Assembly (NCBI GenBank): GCA_963702565.1
Contig: CAVPDE010000022.1
Coordinates: forward strand, 124,001-188,000
DNA from: CAVPDE01 sp963702565
Lineage (GTDB): Bacteria; Desulfobacterota; DSM-4660; Desulfatiglandales; HGW-15
Length of the DNA stretch: 64,000 nucleotides
Direction: 5' to 3'
The notes beneath the pieces are model-generated. The model had not been told where the DNA came from, searched no databases, and saw nothing but the letters and a program-made list of their open reading frames with translations. Positions 23,427-31,523 of the stretch are shown piece after piece. How positions within the stretch are numbered: the stretch's first letter is position 1; each line of letters begins with the position of its first letter. The position numbers and the translations under genes were made by a program.

Positions 23427-25166
23427 ATGATGGATGCGAAGACAGCATTGGCGGAAAAATTTGGCGATGTTCGGATGTTCCGGACCTGTGAGCAGTGCGG
23501 GTGCTGCAGCTCGGCCTGTCCGATTACAGGAGTCAAGAATTTCAATGTGAGGCGGATCGTCAGGCACATCGAGCTCGAGCTGCCGGAGGATGTTGCAGCG
23601 ACCTCGCTCCCCTGGCAGTGCACGACCTGCGGCCGTTGTGAAACCGTGTGTCCGAACGGCATTGCGATTCTGGATATCATGAGGCCCCTGCGCGCCATGA
23701 CCCCCGAGGAGTTCGTGCCGGATGAAATTCCTCCGTGCGCTGCCGCCTGTCCTGCAGGGATTGATGTTCCCGGGTATGTGAGACTCATTGCCCAGGGAAA
23801 ACCCGCAGAGGCTTACAAGTTGATCCTGGAGAAGGTCCCTTTCCCCGGTATTCTGGGAAGGGTCTGCATGCATCCCTGCGAGACCCAGTGCCGGAGGGGT
23901 GAAGTGAACCAGCCCATCTCCATCTGCTCTCTCAAGAGATACGCTGCGGACAGGGCCGACGGAGCCTTCCAAGTTGCCGTTCAGGCGAAGCCGAACACAG
24001 GACGAAAGGTGGCGGTCATCGGGTCAGGACCTGCGGGTCTCACGGCGGCCTTTTATCTGAGGAAGAAAGGTCATGACGTGACCGTGTTTGAATCAAAATC
24101 AAAACCGGGCGGCATGATGAGATACGGCATTCCCTTCTACAGACTGCCTGAAGAGGTTGTTGACAGGGAGATCAACCAGGTTCTAAGCACGGGCGTCAAA
24201 CTCGAAACGAACAAGAAAGCGGGCAAGGACTTTACCCTGGATAAGTTGAAAAAGGACGGCTTTGAGGCGGTCTTTATTGCGACGGGGCTCCAGGAGAGCC
24301 GGAAGATTGACCTTGAAGGCGCGGGCATGCCGGATGTGTTGTGGGGCGTGGATTTTCTGAGAGACGTCACCGACGGCAGAGACATCCGTCTCAAAGACAG
24401 GGTTCTGGTGATCGGCGGCGGCAATGTGGCGGTGGACGTGGCGCTCACAGCCTTGCGGTCGGGCGCAAAAGAGTTGACCATGGCCTGCCTGGAGAGCAGG
24501 GAAGAAATGCCTGCCAGCTCATGGGAGATTGACCAGGCTGTTCAGGAAGGCGTCAAGCTCATGCCTTCCTGGGGTCCGCACCGCATCATCGGAGACAATG
24601 GAAAGATCAAGGCCGTCGAGCTGGTCACATGCACCTGCGTGTTCGATGAAAAAGGCGCTTTCTGCCCGGCCTTTGGAGAGGCGAAGGAAACCGTGGAAGC
24701 AGACCAGGTGATCTTGGCCATTGGCCAGGCTGCTGACCTTTCTTTTTTGTCCGGCAACGGCCAGGTCAAGTGTGAAAGGGGCCTGATCACGGCCAACCCC
24801 GAAACCCAGGAGACGGGGATGCAGGGCGTTTTTGCAGGCGGGGACGTGGGCAAAGGCCCAGGGGCCATTATCGATGCCATCGCAGCCGGAAGGCGGGCCG
24901 CCGCGGCCATCGACAAGTTCCTGGGCGGCGACGGGGTCATTTCGGAGCATTACGCGGATAAGCCGGATACAGGATCCTACACAGGCGCAAGGGAGCGCGG
25001 GTTTGCGGACCTTACCAGGGGCGCGGCGCCTCACCTGCCCCTGGAAGAGAGGAAGAGCTTCAAAGAGGTGGACCTTTGCTTCAGTGACGAACAGGCCGTG
25101 AGTGAAGCCAAGCGGTGTCTCCAGTGCGACCTCGAAATCAAACTGGCGAAAGCCATGCGCTCCTAA
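23427..25166 (+). CDS. HdrC-like / GltD-like fusion (FeS plus NAD(P)H-FAD oxidoreductase)
   Basis: The 579-residue protein has an N-terminal HdrC-type pair of cluster motifs (C21-x2-C-x2-C-x3-C31 with CGCCSSACP, and C65-x2-C-x2-C-x3-C75), followed by a glutamate-synthase small-subunit-like part: PCAAACPAGIDVPGYV near 107, FAD fold VAVIGSGPAGLTAAFYL near 195, NAD(P)H fold VLVIGGGNVAVDVALTA near 327. GltD/NfnB-like units exchange electrons with NAD(P)H. This is the last gene of the cluster and probably the pyridine-nucleotide entry or exit of the Hdr complex. Confidence 0.92.
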   Translation: MMDAKTALAEKFGDVRMFRTCEQCGCCSSACPITGVKNFNVRRIVRHIELELPEDVAATSLPWQCTTCGRCETVCPNGIAILDIMRPLRAMTPEEFVPDEIPPCAAACPAGIDVPGYVRLIAQGKPAEAYKLILEKVPFPGILGRVCMHPCETQCRRGEVNQPISICSLKRYAADRADGAFQVAVQAKPNTGRKVAVIGSGPAGLTAAFYLRKKGHDVTVFESKSKPGGMMRYGIPFYRLPEEVVDREINQVLSTGVKLETNKKAGKDFTLDKLKKDGFEAVFIATGLQESRKIDLEGAGMPDVLWGVDFLRDVTDGRDIRLKDRVLVIGGGNVAVDVALTALRSGAKELTMACLESREEMPASSWEIDQAVQEGVKLMPSWGPHRIIGDNGKIKAVELVTCTCVFDEKGAFCPAFGEAKETVEADQVILAIGQAADLSFLSGNGQVKCERGLITANPETQETGMQGVFAGGDVGKGPGAIIDAIAAGRRAAAAIDKFLGGDGVISEHYADKPDTGSYTGARERGFADLTRGAAPHLPLEERKSFKEVDLCFSDEQAVSEAKRCLQCDLEIKLAKAMRS

Positions 25167-25170
25167 CGGA

Positions 25171-25276
25171 AAGTAAGGACTGAGCGATGAGTAACGAGGA
25201 CTGAGTGGATTTCCAAAAAGAGATCTGTTCTATTCCTCACTCAGTCCTCAGTCCTCAGTCCTCATCACTCATTACT
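25171..25276. repeat. Inverted repeat of degenerate AGGACTGAG words
   Basis: Left arm 25171-25209 carries AGGACTGAGCGATGAGTAACG-type words, right arm 25233-25276 carries CTCAGTCCTCAGTCCTC runs. The arms pair imperfectly with a spacer of about 24 nt. The right end touches the stop of the Spy-like gene, so it may also act as a shared transcription end for the converging genes. Confidence 0.7.
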
Positions 25277-25796
25277 TTGGTGGGGCGCCATGCGCTGAAC
25301 CCATTCTCGATCGGAACATCTCGATCACCTTGGCCTTCTGACTCTCGTCAAGAAGGTTGTAGAAATTCACAAACAGATCGATGGGTTTTGAAACCATGTC
25401 CGGGATGTTCTGTGCCCGCTCTTTCATGAGACCGGCCAGTGCGTTGATATCCGGGTTTTCTTTGTCCATCTCCTCATGCACGATTCTGCGAAAGTCTTTT
25501 TTCCTTTCAATGGCATCAGCGATGCCGGCCCTGATCTCCTCCTTGCTCTTTTCATAACCCTTCTTCTGAATGTCGTTGAGATTCAATTCCTTCACGTGCC
25601 GATCCATTTTCCATAGAACAAAATCAGCGATGTCCTCGCCGTGAGGCCCCGGATGACAACCCATGCCGTGAAAGCCGGGAGGAAATCCCCTCGCCCATGA
25701 TCCCCTGGGCCCATAGGCCATGGTGGCGCCGATCCCCACTAGAATTGCGAGGAAAAGGATAAGGGCTCCGATGACGGTCTTTTTTCTTCTGGTCAT
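25272..25796 (-). CDS. Spy/CpxP-family periplasmic protein
   Basis: A 174-residue protein with a signal sequence (TVIGALILFLAILVGIGATMAYG) and helical segments carrying LNLNDIQ and LLDESQ, versions of the LTxxQ motif. Residues 27-55 are rich in G, P and H and include a CHPGPHG metal-binding-like turn. Spy and CpxP are envelope chaperones, and CpxP also restrains the CpxA kinase. It is divergent from the response regulator genes and shares their upstream region with TGTAAA boxes, so it looks like the CpxP arm of a Cpx-like circuit. Confidence 0.85.
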   Translation of the reverse strand: MTRRKKTVIGALILFLAILVGIGATMAYGPRGSWARGFPPGFHGMGCHPGPHGEDIADFVLWKMDRHVKELNLNDIQKKGYEKSKEEIRAGIADAIERKKDFRRIVHEEMDKENPDINALAGLMKERAQNIPDMVSKPIDLFVNFYNLLDESQKAKVIEMFRSRMGSAHGAPPK

Positions 25797-25866
25797 TGTC
25801 TTGTCCTCCTTTCATTCAGTAATTTGTTGGTGATCTCGCGAGCTTGTGAATAGAGTAGTCCTGAAT

Positions 25867-25926
25867 TGTAAAGAGTGTTTTTCCGGGCTGTAAAAAAGTG
25901 TTGAAAAGATGTAAAAGCTTGTAAAA
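25867..25926 (+). promoter_or_regulatory. Four phased TGTAAA boxes (CpxR-type operator)
   Basis: TGTAAA occurs at 25867, 25889, 25910 and 25920, spaced 22, 21 and 10 bp, about two, two and one helical turns. The last pair is GTAAA-N5-GTAAA, the form known for the CpxR box. The block lies between the divergent Spy-like gene and the response regulator-cyclase gene. Confidence 0.7.
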
Positions 25927-25939
25927 AGAGGCCGTCTTT

Positions 25940-26851
25940 ATGGGTAACAAGGTTCTGCTTGTCGACGATGATGAAAAACTTCGGAAGCTCGTGGCAGAGT
26001 ATCTGGAGGGGTATGGATTTCAAGTCACGGCCCTCCCGGACAGCCGATCCGTGCTTTCCACGATCCGGAACGAATCTCCGGATATTGTCATTCTCGACAT
26101 CATGCTGCCTGGAAAAGACGGGTTGGAGGTGCTGAAAGAAATCCGTTCGGAATTCTCCGTGGCCGTGATTATGCTGACCGCAAAAGGCGACGATGCAGAT
26201 CGCATTGTTGGCCTGGAGTTGGGGGCGGATGACTACCTGCCGAAGCCCTTTAACCCCCGTGAACTGTTAGCAAGGATCAAGGCTGTGACACGCAGGATAC
26301 CGTCTCAAGCTGTGGGCGGAGCGGACGTGACTTCTCAGGCTATCCGACGCCAGCTCAAGGCGATCTTGAGCGCGGACGTGAAAGACTACAGCCGTCTCAT
26401 GTCTGAAAATGAAATGGGGACCATTCAAACTCTGAAGAACTACCGCAGCCTGATTGCCTCCCATGTCCGCAGTCACCAGGGAAGAGTCGTAGACTCTCCA
26501 GGGGATAACCTGCTCGCAGAATTCGGAAGCGTCGTTCATGCCGCTGAGTGCGCGGTCGAGATTCAAAGGAACCTGAGCACCAGGAACAAGACTCTTCCCG
26601 ATGCCAAGCGAATGGAGTACCGAATCGGCGTGAACCTGGGGGACGTGGTCATTGACAGGGGAAAACTCTACGGCGATGGGGTGAACATCGCTGCGCGAAT
26701 CGAAAAACTTGCTGATCCGGGGGGTATTGCCGTCTCAGGCACGGTCTATGATGAAATCGAAAACAAACTCCCTTTAAGCTGTGAATTCATTGGAGAGCAT
26801 ACAGTAAAGAACATCCAGAAACCCATCCGGGTGTATCGGATTAAGATTTGA
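25940..26851 (+). CDS. Response regulator with class III adenylate/guanylate cyclase output
   Basis: The 303-residue protein joins a receiver domain (1-120; acidic residues 9-11, phospho-acceptor D53, K in DDYLPKPF) to a class III nucleotide cyclase domain (about 133-303) with AILSADVKDYSRLM and GDNLLAEFG, whose aspartates would bind the metals, and YGDGVNIAARIEKLADPGG. It would make cyclic AMP or GMP on phosphorylation. The receiver is nearly the same as that of the next gene, a DNA-binding regulator, so it looks like a duplicated regulator with a swapped output. A paired GTAAA box overlaps its leader. Confidence 0.9.
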   Translation: MGNKVLLVDDDEKLRKLVAEYLEGYGFQVTALPDSRSVLSTIRNESPDIVILDIMLPGKDGLEVLKEIRSEFSVAVIMLTAKGDDADRIVGLELGADDYLPKPFNPRELLARIKAVTRRIPSQAVGGADVTSQAIRRQLKAILSADVKDYSRLMSENEMGTIQTLKNYRSLIASHVRSHQGRVVDSPGDNLLAEFGSVVHAAECAVEIQRNLSTRNKTLPDAKRMEYRIGVNLGDVVIDRGKLYGDGVNIAARIEKLADPGGIAVSGTVYDEIENKLPLSCEFIGEHTVKNIQKPIRVYRIKI

Positions 26852-26908
26852 TCGGCCTTGAGAGAAGCATCGTCCCGGAACAGCCATGGAGATGGTTTGT
26901 CAATAAGT

Positions 26909-26934
26909 GTTAAGGGAGTGTAAAAGTTTGTAAA
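26909..26934 (+). promoter_or_regulatory. CpxR-type box before the DNA-binding regulator gene
   Basis: GTTAA at 26909, GTAAA at 26920 and GTAAA at 26930 are spaced 11 and 10 bp. The core GTAAA-N5-GTAAA, including the flanking bases, repeats the box before the cyclase gene. It ends 15 nt before the start codon, so binding could repress or autoregulate the operon. Confidence 0.65.
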
Positions 26935-26948
26935 AAGGGGTGACATCC

Positions 26949-27653
26949 ATGGGTAAAAGGATTCTAATTGTAGATGACGACGAGAAGCTCCGCAAGCTGC
27001 TCAAGGAGTACCTGGAGGGTTATGAATTCCAGGTCCTCACGCTTGCAGACGGTGAAGCTGTGCTGAACACCATCAGGAAGGAATCGCCGGAGCTCGTTAT
27101 CTTGGATGTCATGCTTCCGAAAAAAGACGGCCTGGAGGTGCTGAAGGAGATCCGCGCGGCATCCAAGGTTCCAGTCATCATGCTCACGGCCAAGGGCGAG
27201 GAAGCGGATCGGGTCGTCGGGCTCGAGCTCGGTGCGGATGACTACCTTCCAAAACCCTTCAGCCCGAGAGAACTCTTGGCGCGAATAAAAGCCGTGCTGC
27301 GAAGGCTGGAGCCGGGGATGAAACCGGCTGCAGGGGAGCGTGAAGGGCAGCGCGTTGAGGCAGGCAATCTCCTGCTCGACAAGGCGAAGCAGACCCTTTT
27401 GATTGAGGGAAAGGAGGTTGCCCTTTCTTCCACGGAGTACCGGGTGCTCAAGGTGTTGATGGAGAATCCCAACAGGGTCCTGAGCCGCGATCAAATCATG
27501 ACCCTGGCGCAAGGCAAGGACTTCATGGCCTTTGACAGGAGCATTGACGTGCACATCAGCAAACTGAGGGCAAAGCTTGAATCAGACCCCCGATCCCCCA
27601 AGCGGATCAAGACCATATGGGGAAGCGGGTACATGTTCGTGCATTCAACATGA
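26949..27653 (+). CDS. OmpR/CpxR-family response regulator
   Basis: A 234-residue regulator with a receiver domain (D53 acceptor, DDYLPKPFSPREL) and a winged-helix output (VALSSTEYRVLKVLMENPNR ... ISKLRAKLE ... IWGSGYMF). I take the ATG at 26949 behind AGGGG; a GTG 9 nt upstream is also possible. Its stop overlaps the kinase start (ATGA), so kinase and regulator are coupled. The GTAAA-N5-GTAAA boxes nearby, the CpxA-like kinase and the Spy-like gene support a CpxR-like role in envelope stress. Confidence 0.93.
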   Translation: MGKRILIVDDDEKLRKLLKEYLEGYEFQVLTLADGEAVLNTIRKESPELVILDVMLPKKDGLEVLKEIRAASKVPVIMLTAKGEEADRVVGLELGADDYLPKPFSPRELLARIKAVLRRLEPGMKPAAGEREGQRVEAGNLLLDKAKQTLLIEGKEVALSSTEYRVLKVLMENPNRVLSRDQIMTLAQGKDFMAFDRSIDVHISKLRAKLESDPRSPKRIKTIWGSGYMFVHST

Positions 27654-29056
27654 AACCGAGCAAGATTTACATCAAGATATTTTTTTCCTTCCTTCTCATC
27701 CTCATTATGACGGAAATCGTCATCTTTGCCCTTTTCGGGATCATTGTCGGCAGATACTTTCAGTCGGAATTCGACCACTACGCGTCAGCACAGGTCATGG
27801 TGGTCAAGGAGGTCATTGACAGCAAGATTAACACGGCATCGGACATGGAGCTGTCCAAGAACGAGCCCTTGAAGGACTTTATCCGCAACTGGGGAGAGGT
27901 TCTTGGTGCGCAGGTCTGGCTGCAGGATTCGGATGGTCGTCTGGTGGTGAAGTCTTTCTCCGGCGACCTGCCGGAGAAACGACTCGCCCTCCAAAGAGGG
28001 CGGTCGAGAGACCTCGGCGATTTCAAATTGTACCATGGTCACAAGAGAGGCCCCAAGCTCTACGCCGTCATTCCCATCAAGCTCACAGGTGAAAAGAGCG
28101 CCGAGCTCCATGTGCTTTTTGTCAAACGGGAACCCACCCATCCGGAAGAAGGGTTCGGCTTGGGCTTGGGAATCATCGGTGTGGTGATAGCACTTCTCGT
28201 GATGCCTGTGTCAAGATGGATTTCGAAACCCATCAACGAGCTCAGGCACTCGGCCCAGCGCATCGCAGAAGGGGACCTGTCGCACAGGGCCACGTTGAAA
28301 AGGAAAGACGAGATCGGCAAGCTAGGACGAGCCTTCAACCACATGGCGGACCGGCTGGAAAAAATGATTCGCGGAGGCAGAGAGCTCACGGCGCACATCT
28401 CTCACGAACTCAGGACGCCCCTGGCGCGGATTCGTATCGCGGAAGAGATGCTCAGGGAGAAGCTGGAGCAGCAGAATTACAGGAACCTCGAGAGATACCT
28501 CAACGAAATCCGGGAAGACGTCGAGGAACTGGATGCCCTCATCGGTCGCATTCTGATGCTGTCCAAATTGGATCTCAAAGAGAAACCCTTGAGTCTGCAG
28601 TCTTTGAATCCGGTGGATCTGATGCAGGCGCTCCTCAGCCGGCTCAAGCCGTCCCTGGATCAGAAGAACCTTCATCTGACGACGGATTTCTCGTTTGAAC
28701 CGCCTTTGCTGGGAGATCCGGATGCCCTGCAAACGACCTTTTCCAACCTGCTTGAAAATGCAATCAAGTATTCACCGCCAGGCGGCCGCGTGAGTGTCGA
28801 GATGAAGGCAGCGGGAGACGACATGGAGGTCCTCGTGACCAATACGGCTGACAAGATCCCGGAACAAGATCTGGAGAAGATCTTTGAGCCCTTTCACCGT
28901 GTGGGGGCAAAAAGCGAAGCAGGCTTCGGGCTGGGCCTTGCCATTGTAAAAAAGACCATTGAGGCGCACGGAGGGGCTGTTGAGGCGCGCCATGTGGAAG
29001 AGGGATTCAGGATACGGATAAGACTGCCGCGAAAACCAGAGGAAGAAGGGGTATAG
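27650..29056 (+). CDS. CpxA-like sensor histidine kinase
   Basis: A 468-residue kinase: membrane helix at about 8-33, a periplasmic domain of about 130 residues, a second helix near 165-190, a HAMP linker (SKPINELRHSAQRIAEGDLS), the HisKA box HISHELRTPLARI with H252, and the ATP-binding N, G1 and G2 boxes (LLENAIKYSPPGGRVS, GFGLGLAIVKKTIEAHGG). It is translationally coupled to the regulator. It probably phosphorylates both the DNA-binding regulator and the cyclase-linked regulator, whose receivers are near-identical. Confidence 0.92.
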   Translation: MKPSKIYIKIFFSFLLILIMTEIVIFALFGIIVGRYFQSEFDHYASAQVMVVKEVIDSKINTASDMELSKNEPLKDFIRNWGEVLGAQVWLQDSDGRLVVKSFSGDLPEKRLALQRGRSRDLGDFKLYHGHKRGPKLYAVIPIKLTGEKSAELHVLFVKREPTHPEEGFGLGLGIIGVVIALLVMPVSRWISKPINELRHSAQRIAEGDLSHRATLKRKDEIGKLGRAFNHMADRLEKMIRGGRELTAHISHELRTPLARIRIAEEMLREKLEQQNYRNLERYLNEIREDVEELDALIGRILMLSKLDLKEKPLSLQSLNPVDLMQALLSRLKPSLDQKNLHLTTDFSFEPPLLGDPDALQTTFSNLLENAIKYSPPGGRVSVEMKAAGDDMEVLVTNTADKIPEQDLEKIFEPFHRVGAKSEAGFGLGLAIVKKTIEAHGGAVEARHVEEGFRIRIRLPRKPEEEGV

Positions 29057-29085
29057 GGAAAGGGTTTGTTTATGCCGAGCAGGAC

Positions 29086-30321
29086 TTAGAATGATTCAAA
29101 TTTTCGAATTGCCTTTTTCTCCATCAAGAAACTCATGAGTAGAATGCCGAGGCTCAGGGCGACCACAAAATAACCCCCTGCCAGAAACCCGCCGGTCCAA
29201 TCCGCGAGAGCCCCAAGCAGAAAAGGACCCAGAAAGCCCCCTATCTCGGCGATACAGAAGAAAAGCCCGCCTGCCGATCCCATGTGCTTTGCGCCCACTT
29301 CCGGCGTCTCCATCAGAATGAGGGTGAGAAGAGGCACGAGGGTGCAAGCCGCAATCCCATACAGAATCAGGCCGGCGTACATAAGAGGCCCCGTGAGGCA
29401 CAGAATGAGCCAAACTGAAGAGGCGCTGAGCACGGCCATGACAGCCAGGGCCAGGCCTCGTCTTTCAGGGGGAATGAATCGCGGAAGGATGAGGAGGGAG
29501 GGAATGCCTGCCAGAAGCGGGATGGAAGCCGCATAGCCCGCCAGGGTCGGAGAAAACCCTTGATCCTCAAGAATCCTCGGGAGCCAAGTGGTGAGGCCAT
29601 GAATGATGGCAAAGGTTAGGAGGCCGCACACAAGGACAATACGGATGTTTCGGACCTTGAGGAGCGTTGCGAGAATGCCTTTCATTCCGGTCCGCGCAGA
29701 AGCCTCGCTGGTCTTGAGATCCCTTGCCAGGAACCACCACAGGCAAGCAGCAAGCAGAGTCATGACACCGTAAAAAGCAAACGTCAGCCGCCAGCTATAC
29801 CCCGTGAGAGGCATAAGGACTCTATTCGTCGCAATAAGAGCCAAAGCCCCGCCGAAAAACGGTCCTGTGGAGTATATGCCCACTGCGGTTCCCCGATCCC
29901 TTCCCTGAAACCAAAGGGCGATGGTCTTGGGGCAGCCGATCGAGATCATGGGGCCGCCCACACCAAAAAGCGCGACCATGGCGAGGAACGGGCCGAAGTC
30001 GGCGGCGAAATAGCGCAAGCCCACGGAAAGGGCGATAATGAGAGTGCCGAGGAAGAGGGACCATCGGATCCCCCACCGGTCGATGAAAAAGCCTGCGACA
30101 GTGGAGACCCCGATATAGGTGAGCTGCCACGAGCCCAGCACAAAGCCCATCTGACTGTAAGACATGTCGAGGTCTGCAAGGATGGGCGTGACCAGCGGAG
30201 AAACGGAGCGGTAGACGAGGCCGAAGAAGGCATAGAGCAGCCACAGCATCGCCAGCATGACCCAGCGATAAGGGCTGGACTGGGGGGCTCCCATGGATTC
30301 GTTTAGGTTTTCCTGTCCCAT
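29086..30321 (-). CDS. MFS transporter
   Basis: A 411-residue protein with 12 hydrophobic segments and the MFS loop motif GFFIDRWGIRWSLFLGTLI after the second helix. It resembles the oxalate/formate-antiporter and anion:cation symporter branches in general form, but I cannot name a substrate. The ATG lacks a strong ribosome site; a second ATG nine codons in is possible. It converges with the kinase gene (stop codons about 27 nt apart) and is divergent from the aldo/keto reductase gene. Confidence 0.88.
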   Translation of the reverse strand: MGQENLNESMGAPQSSPYRWVMLAMLWLLYAFFGLVYRSVSPLVTPILADLDMSYSQMGFVLGSWQLTYIGVSTVAGFFIDRWGIRWSLFLGTLIIALSVGLRYFAADFGPFLAMVALFGVGGPMISIGCPKTIALWFQGRDRGTAVGIYSTGPFFGGALALIATNRVLMPLTGYSWRLTFAFYGVMTLLAACLWWFLARDLKTSEASARTGMKGILATLLKVRNIRIVLVCGLLTFAIIHGLTTWLPRILEDQGFSPTLAGYAASIPLLAGIPSLLILPRFIPPERRGLALAVMAVLSASSVWLILCLTGPLMYAGLILYGIAACTLVPLLTLILMETPEVGAKHMGSAGGLFFCIAEIGGFLGPFLLGALADWTGGFLAGGYFVVALSLGILLMSFLMEKKAIRKFESF

Positions 30322-30480
30322 AACCGAGTTTCACCGGTGATCGAAGACCAGCATTCATATCAGCATCCTGACTCATATTCAAGAGCATGAAGCCTCTAAC
30401 CTTAAACCTTGAACTCATTGCTGAGCCTGGAGTAGGATGAAACCCGTCTTTTGGCGGATTTCAAAGGAGGAATGACTCAA

Positions 30481-31473
30481 ATGAAAAGCAGAAGGCTTGG
30501 AAAAAACGGCCCAACCCTATCAGCGCTGGGCTTGGGATGCATGGGGATGTCGGAATTTTACGGCCCCGCGGACGAAGCGGAATCCATTGCAACGATCCAC
30601 CGGGCTCTTGATCTGGGGATCACGTACCTCGATACGGCAGATGTGTACGGCCCGTTCAAGAACGAAGTGCTGGTGGGGGGCGCCATCCGTGGCAGGCGGA
30701 AGCAGGTGTTTCTCGCCACCAAGTTCGGGATCCTCAGAAGCGAGGATCCGAATTACCGAGGAGTCAGCGGCAGGCCGGAGTATGTGAAGCAGTCTTTCGA
30801 GGCCAGCGTCAAGCGACTTGGGGTCGATGTCATTGATCTCTACTACCAGCACCGCATTGATCCGAATGTGCCGGTGGAGGAGACCGTGGGCACTATGGGG
30901 CAGCTCGTGAAGGAAGGAAAGGTCCGCTACCTTGGGCTTTCCGAGGCCGGGCCCAAGACGATCCGCAGGGCGCACAAAGAGCATCCCATCACGGCCGTTC
31001 AAAACGAGTACTCGCTTTGGACGCGGGGGCCTGAAGACGGCGTGCTGGCCGTTTGCAATGAACTGGGAATCGGGTTTGTGCCCTACAGTCCTCTTGGCCG
31101 AGGAGTTCTGACAGGAAAAATCACCAGTCTCAACGACCTGGCTCAGGATGATTTCAGAAGAACGAACCCTCGCTTCGAGGAGGAGAATTTCAAAAAGAAC
31201 CTGGAATTAGCCCATCATGTTTCGCAAATGGCGGCAAAAAAAGGATGCACCGCCGGGCAACTGGCGTTGGCTTGGGTTCTGGCCCAGGGTGAATTCATCG
31301 TCCCCATCTTCGGCACAAAGAGAAGGACCTACCTGGAGGAAAACATCGGAGCGCTCGATGTGGACCTGACCTCCGAGGATCTGAAGCGGATGGATCAACT
31401 GATTCCCAAAGATGCTGCCGCCGGCCCCCGTTACGGCGAAGCCATGTTGACCCTCATCAGCAAAGCGCCGTGA
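30481..31473 (+). CDS. Aldo/keto reductase
   Basis: A 330-residue NADPH-dependent oxidoreductase of the AKR barrel type: LGLGCMGMSEFYG (19-31), YLDTADVYGPFKNE with catalytic D and Y (about 54-67), the catalytic lysine in VFLATKFGI, YYQHRIDPNVPVEE with H, and the C-terminal NADPH block PIFGTKRRTYLEEN. It matches AKR13-like, yeast YakC-type enzymes that reduce aldehydes or ketones. The ATG at 30481 lies 11 nt after AGGAGG. It stands alone between MFS and kinase genes. Confidence 0.94.
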   Translation: MKSRRLGKNGPTLSALGLGCMGMSEFYGPADEAESIATIHRALDLGITYLDTADVYGPFKNEVLVGGAIRGRRKQVFLATKFGILRSEDPNYRGVSGRPEYVKQSFEASVKRLGVDVIDLYYQHRIDPNVPVEETVGTMGQLVKEGKVRYLGLSEAGPKTIRRAHKEHPITAVQNEYSLWTRGPEDGVLAVCNELGIGFVPYSPLGRGVLTGKITSLNDLAQDDFRRTNPRFEEENFKKNLELAHHVSQMAAKKGCTAGQLALAWVLAQGEFIVPIFGTKRRTYLEENIGALDVDLTSEDLKRMDQLIPKDAAAGPRYGEAMLTLISKAP

Positions 31474-31523
31474 TAGGGAGGTAGTTACAGGTTTTTGCTT
31501 TGAAGGGACCGGAGAGCACTTAT

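Noticed and set aside
21341..23788. An 815-codon open frame antisense to the HdrA-MvhD gene
   Set aside because: Same cause; the plus-strand frame has clear Fe-S and FAD motifs, the minus strand none.
21296..25166. Selenocysteine in the Hdr proteins
   Set aside because: Both HdrA-type proteins and the GltD fusion are uninterrupted open frames with ordinary cysteines; no in-frame TGA is needed.
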